NCBI RefSeq assembly: GCF_001696455.1
Contig: NZ_MAUJ01000001.1
Coordinates: 1,054,001 to 1,118,000 of the forward strand
Reading direction: 5' to 3'
Source of the DNA: Pseudoalteromonas luteoviolacea
Lineage (GTDB): Bacteria; Pseudomonadota; Gammaproteobacteria; Enterobacterales; Alteromonadaceae
DNA: 64,000 bases
A program made the position numbers and the translations under genes. Positions 17,952 through 26,680 of the stretch are shown in pieces. The notes below the pieces were generated by a model. It was given only the letters and a program-made list of their open reading frames with translations, ran no database searches and was not told where the DNA came from. Each line of letters begins with the position of its first letter. Positions within the stretch are counted from its first letter, which is position 1.

Positions 17952-18407
17952 TTAGTACAAATGATTGGCGCTAGATGAGAGATCTTCTTCAGAAACTTCA
18001 ACATCAAATTGCTTGAGGATCGGGCCATTCCCATACCAATATGTACCGTAAGCACAAGAGTTGAGGCTTTCCCAAGTACCATCGGTATACAATACTCGAC
18101 GTGCGCATGCTTCTGCATTACCACTTGGTTGGCGACTACTGTTAGTAAACCTACAGTATTGACCGTTATTACAATCCCATCTACCAGCACTGCCATAGTA
18201 TGACCAAGTTACTTCAGCAACTGGTTTACTCGCATTAAGTCTAAATACAACTGAAGACACTGGCGATACTGTTTGGCTGGAGCAAAAATTTGCTGACCAC
18301 TCTTGAGGTGTAGGCGTGCCACTGATCACACACTCTACTACCGCCGCTTGGCTAGTTAAACTAGCCGTGCTAAGCCCAATCACTGCAAGTAATAAATAAG
18401 TTTTCAT
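17952..18407 (-). CDS. Small secreted protein of unknown function
   Basis: A 151-residue protein with a clear signal peptide (MKTYLLLAVIGLSTASLTSQA, cleavage after about residue 21). The mature part has six or more Cys in pairs suited to disulfides, and a Trp/Gly/Asn-rich stretch (SYYGSAGRWDCNNGQYCRF). No family recognised. It stands alone between AT-rich spacers; an imperfect hairpin at 17912-17935 lies just after its stop and may end its transcript. Confidence 0.7.
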   Translation of the reverse strand: MKTYLLLAVIGLSTASLTSQAAVVECVISGTPTPQEWSANFCSSQTVSPVSSVVFRLNASKPVAEVTWSYYGSAGRWDCNNGQYCRFTNSSRQPSGNAEACARRVLYTDGTWESLNSCAYGTYWYGNGPILKQFDVEVSEEDLSSSANHLY

Positions 18408-18909
18408 ATTAATTTCCTTTTGATTATTGTTACTTATTAAAAACTCTCATTAAGCTCTCAGGTTATAAAGTTACCGTCAACGCCTAAAAAACACCGTAAA
18501 AAAACAAATTTTACTGCAAATAACACAACTTTCCAGAAAGAGAAATAACACATAGAACAAATTAATTGCTGATTTATTTGAAAAAATAATTAATTTATTA
18601 ATTTTTCCAATTGAAATAAGCCTATAAACTCAACAATGTAACCTAACAAGGACTTTGAGCTTAAGAAATTTAAAGAAGAGTAAGTGATACGCTATTGATA
18701 CGAAATTGAAAAAGATCAAGACTATCAATTCTTCATAAATATATAATTCTTAAAATGATAAACTAAACAATTAAGTATTCACAAAGGGACACTTATCCAT
18801 ATCTAAGATTAATATGACTTTTTGTGAACATAAACGAACATTTGTGACCCAATACAGGCCACATTAATTTATGTACAAAACGCTAGATTAGAGTAGCTTT
18901 GATCGTTAC
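18408..18909. other. AT-rich gap without a gene
   Basis: About 500 bases, very AT-rich, holding the upstream region of the secreted-protein gene. Two copies of TTTGTGA(A)C occur near 18822-18858. No open frame, RNA gene or mobile element is evident. Confidence 0.5.
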
Positions 18910-19371
18910 TCATCGCTTGTGTTGATAATGTGAAACTTGATATGTGGTCAGTGCATTTTTAATTTGACTGTCAGGCGTTGTCTCTGGGAATAAGAAATAG
19001 CTTGGTGCCATGATCTTGGATTTAGATTCAATTTTGATGACAAAAATATTTTTAACCGGGTAACTTTCGTCAGCAATTGTACGGATTGACCTCAAATATT
19101 CCTCGCCGATATCTGAGTTAGGCTCGATAACTTCAGCAGTCCCTTTGAGCTTAAACCCTCTTTGCTCAAATACATCAATTAAAGAAACACACACGCGAGC
19201 ATTTGCTATAATATTGCGTTCACTTATCGGTGAAGCAATGTTGGCAATTAATAGTGTATCTTCGTCTAGCAACGTAAATATTTCCTTTGGAGAAACATTG
19301 GGTGCCATATCTTCGCCAACGGTGGCAAGCCAACACAGCACACTTTTATTTACATACTCTTTTAATTCCAC
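18910..19371 (-). CDS. Pyridoxamine 5'-phosphate oxidase-family flavoprotein
   Basis: A 153-residue split-barrel protein of the PPOX-like group that usually binds FMN or F420. Family marks are the N-terminal ATVGEDMAPNVSPKEIF strand pair, the segment NIIANARVCVSLID, and GFKLKGTAEVIEP. It lacks the full set of PdxH substrate residues and is shorter than PdxH, so it is unlikely to be the vitamin B6 enzyme. It may act in general redox or haem handling. Single gene. Confidence 0.83.
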   Translation of the reverse strand: MELKEYVNKSVLCWLATVGEDMAPNVSPKEIFTLLDEDTLLIANIASPISERNIIANARVCVSLIDVFEQRGFKLKGTAEVIEPNSDIGEEYLRSIRTIADESYPVKNIFVIKIESKSKIMAPSYFLFPETTPDSQIKNALTTYQVSHYQHKR

Positions 19372-19510
19372 GTCACCGAGCCCTTCGAATAGTTGATGTC
19401 TAACAATTTAATTTATTACCTTGTTACAGGCTACCTTGAAGCCAGCCTATATTAGAAAATCTCACATTCGTACTAAGGCAATAACAATCAGACTACGAAC
19501 TTAATAGTAA

Positions 19511-20147
19511 CTAAGCCCAAAAAATCCCCATCGGTAACTCAAAACAACTATATTCTAAATGGACAACGCTCCGCTGTGATGGGCTCAACAACTTCTCTGA
19601 ACAATGCAATAAACGTGGCCGCATTGCCAAAAGGCCACCTGTAGACATTTTACAATTAAAAGCACTCTGTTTTTCTACACATGTTTTGATCGCCCCTACC
19701 GAGAGCAGCCCCAGCTGATGACTTGCAGGGATCACCTTTAAACACCCATTTTTGCGATCAGTATCATTTAGATGTAACCTTAGCGTAACCATCTGATTCA
19801 GAAAATCTATTGAAGGCTGCGCATGATGAACACCTTCTTTAATACTCCAAGACCGCCAGCCTTTCATAAAAAACTGTTGAGAAACACTGACTGTTTTATC
19901 TTGATGCCAAGGAACTGCCCAATTATTTGAAGCCGATTTATTAAATAAGATTGCACGTACTAAGTACGCTTTTCGACCAAGTAAATGTGCTGCGAGTTGT
20001 GTCATATATTTCGAATGAGCCAATTTTATCTGCACTTCGTATTCTTGGGCGAGCAACAGCACAGTTACGGGAAAGCTCTAGACTAACGTGCTTGGCTAGT
20101 TGAGTTAACACCCCTGCATCGAATATTTCAAACCCGTTTTCATGCAA
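19511..20147 (-). pseudogene. Phytanoyl-CoA dioxygenase (PhyH) gene with a frameshift
   Basis: Two overlapping minus-strand frames together make one PhyH-type Fe(II)/2-oxoglutarate oxygenase. The first (from ATG 20147, MHENGFEIFDAGVLTQLAKH) carries the N-terminus; the second, in another frame from about 20062 to 19511, carries the catalytic core: VPWHQDKT with the HxD iron ligands, the distal His in LLHCSEK, and the 2-oxoglutarate Arg in RSVVHLEYS. The break lies at about 20045-20077, since the second frame is closed by a stop at 20080-20078. All catalytic residues survive in the second piece, so a recent one- or two-base indel or a read error is likely. Follows the WYL regulator by 30 bases. 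Confidence 0.75.
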
Positions 20148-20177
20148 CGTGATGTGATCTCTTTTACTCCGTTCAAT

Positions 20178-20906
20178 TTAGTTTTCTGGTGTTTTTTTGA
20201 TTCTTTTTTTAAGTTCAGACAATGGAATTATTTTGAACTCTCCATTTACGGGGTTAATGTCCTCGATTCTATCACAGCGAAATATACGAGCATCGTCACG
20301 TAAATGATCCCAAGCGAGTACATACCAAACAGGGTAACTCAAAAATAGATAATGAGGCTCGATAACACGAATACTGCGCGCTCCTCGCTCGTTCACGTAG
20401 ACAACCTCGATAGGCTGCGCCAGTAAAAATGCCTGATGAAGCAATTGAACTGATTCAACCTTTGGCGATTCAAAGTTAGCTAAAACAAAAGTCGACGCTG
20501 ATTTGCCTATGATAATTCGCGATTTAAGTCCGTTTACTTTTAACTTCATAGTGGGAGAAAACGAGGCCATTATTTTATGTCGCACGCTGCTTAAGTGCGC
20601 CATAAATAACGGAGATTCCATTTGCTCAGCAATCGCTAGACTTATCATCAAGTCAACCGCTTCGGTATAGGTCAAGTTAATCCGCCCGACCCCCCAGTGT
20701 CTGGCAAGCCTGATCCCGCCACCTCGGCCAACATCAGTTTCAATAGGTAAACCTTTCGACTTTAAAACATCAATATCTCGATTTAACGTTCGCGCACTTA
20801 CTCCCACTTCTTTGGCTAGATCGCCAATCGTGATGGGTAAATCTGATTTTAAACGGGCAGTAATAATTTCCAGCCGTTCGATTCGGGAAACAGTAGATGA
20901 TCGCAT
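20178..20906 (-). CDS. YafY-type HTH and WYL-domain transcriptional regulator
   Basis: A 242-residue regulator: an N-terminal HTH_11 domain (about 5-60, DLAKEVGVSARTLNRDIDVLKSKGLPIE) and a WYL domain (about 140-215, including the stretch SYPVWYVLAWDHLRDDARIFRCDRI). WYL regulators sense small ligands or nucleic acids. It is divergent from a DUF4345 gene, and a perfect palindrome lies immediately before its start, so autoregulation and control of both neighbours are probable. Confidence 0.9.
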   Translation of the reverse strand: MRSSTVSRIERLEIITARLKSDLPITIGDLAKEVGVSARTLNRDIDVLKSKGLPIETDVGRGGGIRLARHWGVGRINLTYTEAVDLMISLAIAEQMESPLFMAHLSSVRHKIMASFSPTMKLKVNGLKSRIIIGKSASTFVLANFESPKVESVQLLHQAFLLAQPIEVVYVNERGARSIRVIEPHYLFLSYPVWYVLAWDHLRDDARIFRCDRIEDINPVNGEFKIIPLSELKKRIKKTPEN

Positions 20907-20914
20907 AACACAAC

Positions 20915-20939
20915 AAATATGACATAAATTGTCATATTT
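20915..20939. promoter_or_regulatory. Palindromic operator between WYL regulator and DUF4345 gene
   Basis: AAATATGACA and TGTCATATTT are perfect 10-base arms around a five-base spacer. The site begins eight bases upstream of the regulator start and 52 bases before the divergent gene, where it could cover both promoters. Confidence 0.65.
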
Positions 20940-20990
20940 AGCTATAAGCTGTTCACTACAAACTCGTATTGAACAAACAAGAGGTATGAA

Positions 20991-21380
20991 ATGTCGAAAA
21001 ATATAATAGGTCGTTTAATGGTCGGATTGTTGGCAATCTTTTTTATGGGAACAGGCCTTATATTTATGTTTAGCCCCCTAAGTATGCTAACTCATATTTT
21101 CATAGACCCGATCGAATCAGCCGCAGGCCTATCAAGTATTAGAGCGTTATGGGGTGGTACAACCATCGCTATTTGGTTGATGGTATTAATTGGTGCAATC
21201 AAAAACAAAATTGATTACATTTGGGTCGGCTTAGTTTCATTATTGCTGGTGCTGATAGGTAGACTGGTAGGGTTTTTAAACGATGGAGGATACGCTGAGT
21301 TATTGTTTATGTGTATCCCAACGGTTGTCGCAACCTGTATTTTGCTTGTCGCTTTTAAGCTAATGAAACCAATTTATTAG
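20991..21380 (+). CDS. DUF4345 membrane protein
   Basis: A 129-residue inner-membrane protein with four hydrophobic segments (about 8-30, 50-70, 78-95, 102-123). The pattern of an early GTGLIFMFSP segment and a later RALWGGT motif matches the DUF4345 family, which has no known function. It is divergent from the WYL regulator and shares its palindromic operator region; GAGG lies near eight bases upstream of the ATG. Confidence 0.75.
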   Translation: MSKNIIGRLMVGLLAIFFMGTGLIFMFSPLSMLTHIFIDPIESAAGLSSIRALWGGTTIAIWLMVLIGAIKNKIDYIWVGLVSLLLVLIGRLVGFLNDGGYAELLFMCIPTVVATCILLVAFKLMKPIY

Positions 21381-21396
21381 GTCAATGACAAAACCT

Positions 21397-21422
21397 ATAG
21401 CGAGTTTTATCGAATTCGCTAT
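21397..21422. terminator. Hairpin between convergent membrane-protein genes
   Basis: ATAGCGA and TCGCTAT pair around a 12-base loop, midway between the ends of the DUF4345 gene and the next gene on the other strand. No T run follows, so termination is tentative. Confidence 0.35.
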
Positions 21423-21445
21423 GGGCATACTCTGTTTATACAACA

Positions 21446-21781
21446 TTATCTATTTGAGTTTTTTGCTTTCCACGTTCCGAACAGTAATACAATTAGATAA
21501 AGGCTGTATAACGCAGCTTTGCCTGTCCAAGTAGCACCTTCTAAGGAACCAATTAATCGTAAGTAATCATTTAAAACAATCGCACCAATTGCAGTAATCA
21601 AAGCATTAGCACGAAAATAAACTATACCACACTGCCCGATTGTCATTACTGAAGAAGCAAATACGACAATAGAAAAATAATAAGCAAGAACAGACATCGC
21701 TCCAGGAACAACGCTTGGTAGTAGAATCACAATAGATATCAAAATCGTCAATCGACCATAGTGTTTCATCATGCTACTCAA
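21446..21781 (-). CDS. Small membrane protein, unknown function
   Basis: A 111-residue protein with four predicted membrane segments (about 8-28, 32-50, 55-75, 85-103) and a short basic C-terminus (KAKNSNR). I do not recognise a family. Met1, Met4 and Met5 are all possible starts. It stands alone. Confidence 0.6.
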   Translation of the reverse strand: MSSMMKHYGRLTILISIVILLPSVVPGAMSVLAYYFSIVVFASSVMTIGQCGIVYFRANALITAIGAIVLNDYLRLIGSLEGATWTGKAALYSLYLIVLLFGTWKAKNSNR

Positions 21782-22222
21782 TTCCTAAAATTCAATCCTT
21801 CTATCGTTAAGATAAATAAATACAGCATCTACAGCAATATCTGCGTTATTAAATAAGTTTGTTTTATCTTTATCACGGTGATGCCAGGGGTAAATATTTT
21901 TCTATGGATGTAACTCCCACACTTTTACTCACATTAACGAACAATTCAAGCTATTCAACACTCCCACCTAGTTTTATTTATATCTGAGGTTATAATTCAT
22001 TTCCCTCATAGAATTTATTAACTCAGCTAAAACATGGTTGATTTATATTTAAACAGCTTAAATCCATGGCACCTAATCCATCTCGTAAACCGTCAATATA
22101 TGTGTATTTAGATTTAAAAAGCAAGCTGACTATTGAGTCCATAATAACTACTTGATCGGTTTACCTGTTAGAACAATTACCTTAAGATTATTAGTTGAAA
22201 TTAGGACAAGAAAAACCAAGTT
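21782..22222. other. Divergent intergenic region, nothing specific seen
   Basis: About 440 AT-rich bases between divergent genes, so it must hold two promoters. No convincing operator, RNA gene or open frame was found. Confidence 0.5.
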
Positions 22223-23419
22223 ATGAATTACATTACAATCAAACACCTTAGTATCAAAATGCTCTTGTTGTACTTATTCTCTCTGCCAGTTCAAGCAAAA
22301 ACGCCGCAACCGAACAGTCCCTACAAAGTTAAGTACATCTTACAAAACAACCAGAATGGCATTTCAGGCATTGCTAACCCAAGGGACATTGTGTTTTCAG
22401 AAGACCACAAGAAGATTTTTATAGCAAGTGGGGACAACGATGCATTAACAATTCTAAATGCAGACAAGCTAATAAATTTGCCTTTTTCTCAAAGCTTCTC
22501 TGAGAAAAACTATCCCGATTTAATGTTAAAAGGCGCTTCAAGTGTGGTGTACTCCCCCAAACATAGCACCGTTTATACCACTTCATTTTATAGTGGTTCA
22601 CTTACTTCGTTTGCAACAAACGGTAAATCAGAATTCTATCCAGTAAGTACGCTGTCAGATAACATCGACTTTAAAACTGCGTTTGGAGATTACGAAACAA
22701 TAAAGCAACAAGACAATTTAGGTCTGATTGGCGCTTGGAGTGCAATACTCTCAAATGACGAGAAATATATTCTCACTGCAAGTTATCAAAGTAATACCGT
22801 TGCACAGTTCAAAATTGACCAATTTGGTAAAACCTCGTTTGTCAGGAAGCTATTGCCAGAACACAATTGGGGACATCCGACTTCTATTGTACAGAGTGAC
22901 GATGGTCAAACCCTATTTGTTACTGGGTTTGAAAATAATCAAATCTCGGTGCTAAAGCGTACCGCACAGAATACATACGCTCTGCAGCAGACTCTCTCCC
23001 ACCCAACATTAATAAACCCCCAAAAGGTATTGGCCACCAGCTCAGGGCAATTTTTGTTTGCGACCGCATCTAAAAGTAAATCTTTGGTTGTGTTTAAAAG
23101 GGATTCTAAAGGGAGCTATTCACACTATCAAAGCATCAACAACGACCAGTTACCATCAGGTGGATTAAGTGGTGCTTGCTGTTTGGCATTGTCCGCAAAT
23201 GAAAAAATGCTTTTTGTGAGTGGCGAAATGGACAGTGGTATTTTAGTGTTCAACATTGACAGCGAAACGAAAAAGTTGGCTTTCAATCACCACATAACGT
23301 CCGTAGAAGACACAAAAATACGTAATGTTTCCGTATTAAAAGTGACAGACAATGGTAAGCACTTGTTTATTGGAACAGGAAAAAGCAATACCATACTCGT
23401 TTTGCAGATTGAGCACTGA
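22223..23419 (+). CDS. Exported beta-propeller protein (YncE/lactonase-like)
   Basis: A 398-residue protein with a signal peptide (hydrophobic segment MLLLYLFSLPVQA, cleavage near residue 25). The mature part consists of repeated blades of about 45 residues, each with a pattern like SEDHKKIFIASGDNDALTILN or SDDGQTLFVTGFENNQISVL, typical of the 7-bladed lactonase/YncE propellers. There is no obvious catalytic motif, so binding or lactonase activity are both open. Periplasmic or secreted. Single gene. Confidence 0.75.
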   Translation: MNYITIKHLSIKMLLLYLFSLPVQAKTPQPNSPYKVKYILQNNQNGISGIANPRDIVFSEDHKKIFIASGDNDALTILNADKLINLPFSQSFSEKNYPDLMLKGASSVVYSPKHSTVYTTSFYSGSLTSFATNGKSEFYPVSTLSDNIDFKTAFGDYETIKQQDNLGLIGAWSAILSNDEKYILTASYQSNTVAQFKIDQFGKTSFVRKLLPEHNWGHPTSIVQSDDGQTLFVTGFENNQISVLKRTAQNTYALQQTLSHPTLINPQKVLATSSGQFLFATASKSKSLVVFKRDSKGSYSHYQSINNDQLPSGGLSGACCLALSANEKMLFVSGEMDSGILVFNIDSETKKLAFNHHITSVEDTKIRNVSVLKVTDNGKHLFIGTGKSNTILVLQIEH

Positions 23420-23425
23420 ATGAGC

Positions 23426-24124
23426 CTAGCTTTTCAATAGCCACTCTTCAATTAAACGGGCAAATGTTTTTGGCTTCTCTATTGGCAACATATGCCCTTG
23501 ACCCTTTTCAATGATAATGTTGACGAAGGCACCTTCTATACCCGTTAAAAACCACTGGCGATCAATAAGAGAGTCTGTATGGCTAAACCAAAACAGTATG
23601 GGAATTTGCAAAGCACGTAAGCAAGCCTTTAAACAACTTCGTTGAGATGTATATTTATATTGGCTAATTAACTCTTCAACACCTTGGTCACGATCCATTG
23701 CTTGTAACAGTTCTATCAGTTCAGCTTGTTGAGAGGTCGCATCTAACAATGACTTAGCCATTTTCGGACTTAATCCACTGTAACCAAAACGTTCGATGAA
23801 AGCCAATACTTGCCTTCTTTGTTGACGTTCTGTTTCTGGTAAAGTCGTTGGACTATTAGACACAATAAACAGCTTACTCACTTTGCTTGGAAATAACACA
23901 CTAAAGTACGCCGCAACATAACCACCCAATGAAAACCCCAATAGGTTAATCTTTTGCTCTGGTATACTTTTGTTTAAGTGAACACACATTTCGTCAAACG
24001 ACTTGTTTTTTGGGAGCACTAGGTGTTTTAGTTCTATATTCGGGCCTAAATGAGCCTTTACAGCCAGCCAGATTTTTTCATTACACATAGTCCCTGCAAT
24101 TACGTATACCTTAACTCTTTTCAC
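23426..24124 (-). CDS. Alpha/beta hydrolase
   Basis: A 232-residue alpha/beta-fold hydrolase. The nucleophile elbow is LGFSLGGYVA (Ser near 86), the acid is likely the Asp in FWFSHTDSLID, and the catalytic His lies in GQGHMLPIEKPKTF. No signal peptide, so cytosolic. The size and the IEKPKTFARLIEEWL ending resemble BioH/MhpC-type esterases; the substrate is unknown. A BioH role is conceivable, since bioC is in this window, but nothing specific supports it. It lies 33 bases downstream of a membrane-protein gene on the same strand. Confidence 0.83.
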   Translation of the reverse strand: MKRVKVYVIAGTMCNEKIWLAVKAHLGPNIELKHLVLPKNKSFDEMCVHLNKSIPEQKINLLGFSLGGYVAAYFSVLFPSKVSKLFIVSNSPTTLPETERQQRRQVLAFIERFGYSGLSPKMAKSLLDATSQQAELIELLQAMDRDQGVEELISQYKYTSQRSCLKACLRALQIPILFWFSHTDSLIDRQWFLTGIEGAFVNIIIEKGQGHMLPIEKPKTFARLIEEWLLKS

Positions 24125-24157
24125 ATTGCTCCTTCAGTACTAACCATCAAAGTTGCG

Positions 24158-24862
24158 TCATTTAACCGCGTTAAATTCCTCTCTAACTGACTCTAACTTA
24201 TTCATTACTGCATTTACATACCCCCAACTCAGAACAGCAACTGAAAATACAATAACTAACGTACATAAGGTTGCAAAGACATGAAACATCATCGCGCTGT
24301 ATAGATGAGAGAAGAAAATGCTTACCAGTACTATGGCGAAAGCTAAATGCAAAACTAAAAGTACCTGACCAGTAAGTAAGCTGCTTTTGACTTTAACTTT
24401 TGAAATGAAGTGGTCAACCTCGATGGGTACCAATTTTAAAAGCACGAACTGGAAACATAAAACGGGCAATAAACTCATTGCTCTGACATTATTCGTCAAT
24501 GTGTTTTCATCTAATAGTAAAAACGCTAATAAAGCACAAAATGGAAAAATACAAAGTGCAGCCCACTTTAGTGACATGGGTCTTTGCCGTATGTTGAATA
24601 CATAAGCTACAGCTAGTGGACCTAGAAGCAGCATGGAAGACTGCAATACTTTTTCTAAAAATAACGGTATATCTATAGGCAACAGATGATTGTACGTATT
24701 AAGTAGCTGGCCAAACGGTCCCAGTAGTAAGAGCCAATATATTGATAGTTCAAGCACCATCTTTATCGTGATATTTTGGTGAATTGTTAAATATGAGGCT
24801 GAGATAAAAAACGCCAAAACAATGCTTAGCAAATAGCACATCATTACTATATCCATTGTCAA
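24158..24862 (-). CDS. Polytopic membrane protein resembling the sensor part of AraC-type regulators
   Basis: A 234-residue protein with about seven hydrophobic segments spread over the full length and a short charged C-terminus (MNKLESVREEFNAVK). The arrangement resembles the 7TM N-terminal half of membrane-bound AraC regulators, but no HTH follows, so it may be a truncated relative or a separate family. Possibly co-transcribed with the alpha/beta hydrolase gene 33 bases downstream. Function unknown. Confidence 0.6.
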   Translation of the reverse strand: MTMDIVMMCYLLSIVLAFFISASYLTIHQNITIKMVLELSIYWLLLLGPFGQLLNTYNHLLPIDIPLFLEKVLQSSMLLLGPLAVAYVFNIRQRPMSLKWAALCIFPFCALLAFLLLDENTLTNNVRAMSLLPVLCFQFVLLKLVPIEVDHFISKVKVKSSLLTGQVLLVLHLAFAIVLVSIFFSHLYSAMMFHVFATLCTLVIVFSVAVLSWGYVNAVMNKLESVREEFNAVK

Positions 24863-25670
24863 AATACGCTCCTTTTTTATTCACACACTTTATCTTTAAT
24901 AGCTAAAAATTAGAGTGGGTTGAACAAGTTTTCAATACACTTGGCTATTACATGTGCAGCTATTTTTTAATAAGACTTGGTCTTTTTAGCAAAAAATCAA
25001 TACTTTGAACAGCCGTAACCTCTGCCTGACAGCATTCGGCCTAGACATAGATCAAAAAAAATTGTCTAAAACACAAAAATTATAAATTTATTTTTTGCAT
25101 CAATAGTGCGCTCACTCACCCCTTGCTATGGACATCGATAAAACCATCACTTTTCTAGATTAGTTAGAAAACCACATTTAACTGAAGATCAATATAGACC
25201 TAATTTTTCAAGTATACTTAAGCGCTCAACCTCAAACTTATAAAAATAACCTAAAATTCAAGCCTATATAGAAAACTAATTAAATTCATAATAATTAGTT
25301 AGCATGTTATTGAAATATAAAAATCAAAAAGTAAGAAATATATTATTCAAAACCACCAAAACCACACCACTTGCACTTAAAAAAACAATTTAAAATTCAA
25401 GCACTTTTTGTAGGGTTTACAGGATTAAAATTACTCGCTAGCTTAATAGGCGTTCAGTTTTAAGCACGAATTAGGTCCCTTAACTGATTAATTCTCTACT
25501 TAAACTAAACGCTCAGATTTAAAAATCGATGGCGCAAGTGAGTTTATTCACTTCGCTGAAAACAATCTCTGACATGAATTTTTTCATCAAGATGATTAAA
25601 AATAGAAAATGTGTTTCGCACAATAAAAATAGAGGTCACCCTCATAAACTTGTTATCAAAGGAGTTAACA
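24863..25670. other. Long AT-rich gap before a secreted-protein gene
   Basis: About 800 bases, the longest gene-free stretch here. It contains a TAGACA-N15-TGTCTA inverted repeat (25042-25068) and, 110 bases before the next gene, a hairpin in which AAGTGA pairs with TCACTT, extended by GCG/CGC past a bulge (25532-25556). No open frame or RNA gene is evident. A long leader or a horizontally acquired segment is possible. Confidence 0.45.
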
Positions 25671-26477
25671 ATGAAACTTAAGCTACTCGCTGCGCTTACA
25701 ACAGGTCTACTAGCAAACTCAGTATACGCTCAGGTTGTGGTAAATGATTTGGATGGTTATAACAGAACATCTGCTTACTCAAATGGTGCGGTTGAACGTA
25801 TTGTTACTGACTCATTTAATGCCCGTACATTCAATGCATGGGTTTATTTTAGAGAAGGTGGCTCTGAATGTACAAGCGGATACATTTACGATGAAATCAC
25901 TGGCCAGCAATATGGTACTGTTAACATTGGTACAGCAGGCCCTGGTGCCAGTATGGTAGATACTGTTTACTTCAACGGTACTTTTAGTGACGAACAACTG
26001 CAAAGAAACCGCGTATTAGCACTCAATTGCCAAAATCTTAAAGGTGAACAATTCAAAGTTTATCATAAGTTTTCAGGCTTACCGGTAATTACTTGGGATA
26101 CCACCTTAGCTGGCGTTGGTGAATATAAAATGCCAAATTGCACAGGTGCTAGCTCACACTGTGGTGGCCGAGGCTGGTATGAGCAAGTCAGCTACACCTC
26201 TTCACTACATGTAAACAACAAAAACGAAGATACGTACTGCACAGCAACGATGAATGATGGATTTACATCTCGTGTATTCAATGGCTACGACAGCACACCA
26301 TTGTTCCACACAAATCACTTCGCGCTTGAAAACGAAGTATATAACTATAATGGACCGGCATTCAGACAGACTGTCACTTGCCACAGTCCTGTGGGTCAAA
26401 CTCAACGTACTCAAGTTTGGGTTGTTTCTGGCGAGAATGATATCAACTTAGAAGTTGATTACACCGTTTATAAATAG
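25671..26477 (+). CDS. Secreted protein of unknown function
   Basis: I start this at ATG 25671, eight bases after AAAGGAG; the frame is open to 25611 but upstream codons lack a ribosome site. The 268-residue product has a clear signal peptide (MKLKLLAALTTGLLANSVYA). The mature protein is rich in Tyr, Asn, Thr and Gly, with paired Cys (among them NCTGASSHCGGRGWYE) and probably a beta-sandwich. No family recognised. It is likely an extracellular or surface protein and has its own long leader region. Confidence 0.72.
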   Translation: MKLKLLAALTTGLLANSVYAQVVVNDLDGYNRTSAYSNGAVERIVTDSFNARTFNAWVYFREGGSECTSGYIYDEITGQQYGTVNIGTAGPGASMVDTVYFNGTFSDEQLQRNRVLALNCQNLKGEQFKVYHKFSGLPVITWDTTLAGVGEYKMPNCTGASSHCGGRGWYEQVSYTSSLHVNNKNEDTYCTATMNDGFTSRVFNGYDSTPLFHTNHFALENEVYNYNGPAFRQTVTCHSPVGQTQRTQVWVVSGENDINLEVDYTVYK

Positions 26478-26640
26478 ACCTTATTTTCTGATAAAGCGCT
26501 TATATAAGCACTTTAATAATCGAGTCTCTTTTGCCCAGTCACTCGCATGAAAAAACCTATTTATGACTTGAAGTTCAATACAAAGGGTAAACATTTAAAT
26601 CCCTTTTATTGTATTTCATCGTCATATTAGGCGAAAAATT

Positions 26641-26667
26641 AAAAAGGCACCTGATAGGTGCCTTTTT
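26641..26667 (-). terminator. Terminator of the amidohydrolase operon
   Basis: AAAAAGGCACCT and AGGTGCCTTTTT form a perfect 12-pair stem with a three-base loop and a T5 end on both strands. It lies 14 bases after the amidohydrolase stop and may work in both directions. Confidence 0.88.
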
Positions 26668-26680
26668 ACTAAGCATGATA

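Noticed and set aside
17854..17955. A 33-codon plus-strand frame from GTG beyond the LexA box (reads NQLKLLTVNALSAGNKVVSG)
   Set aside because: Too short to support, weak ribosome site, and not hydrophobic like known SOS toxins such as TisB.
18822..18858. Two TTTGTGAAC-like repeats
   Set aside because: Short, AT-rich and with no gene placed to use them; chance is likely.
23426..24124. Assigning the alpha/beta hydrolase as BioH
   Set aside because: The fold and length fit, but it is 12 kb from the bio genes and nothing in the sequence is specific to BioH.
24158..24862. A membrane-bound AraC-type regulator
   Set aside because: The 7TM part fits, but no helix-turn-helix is encoded after it.
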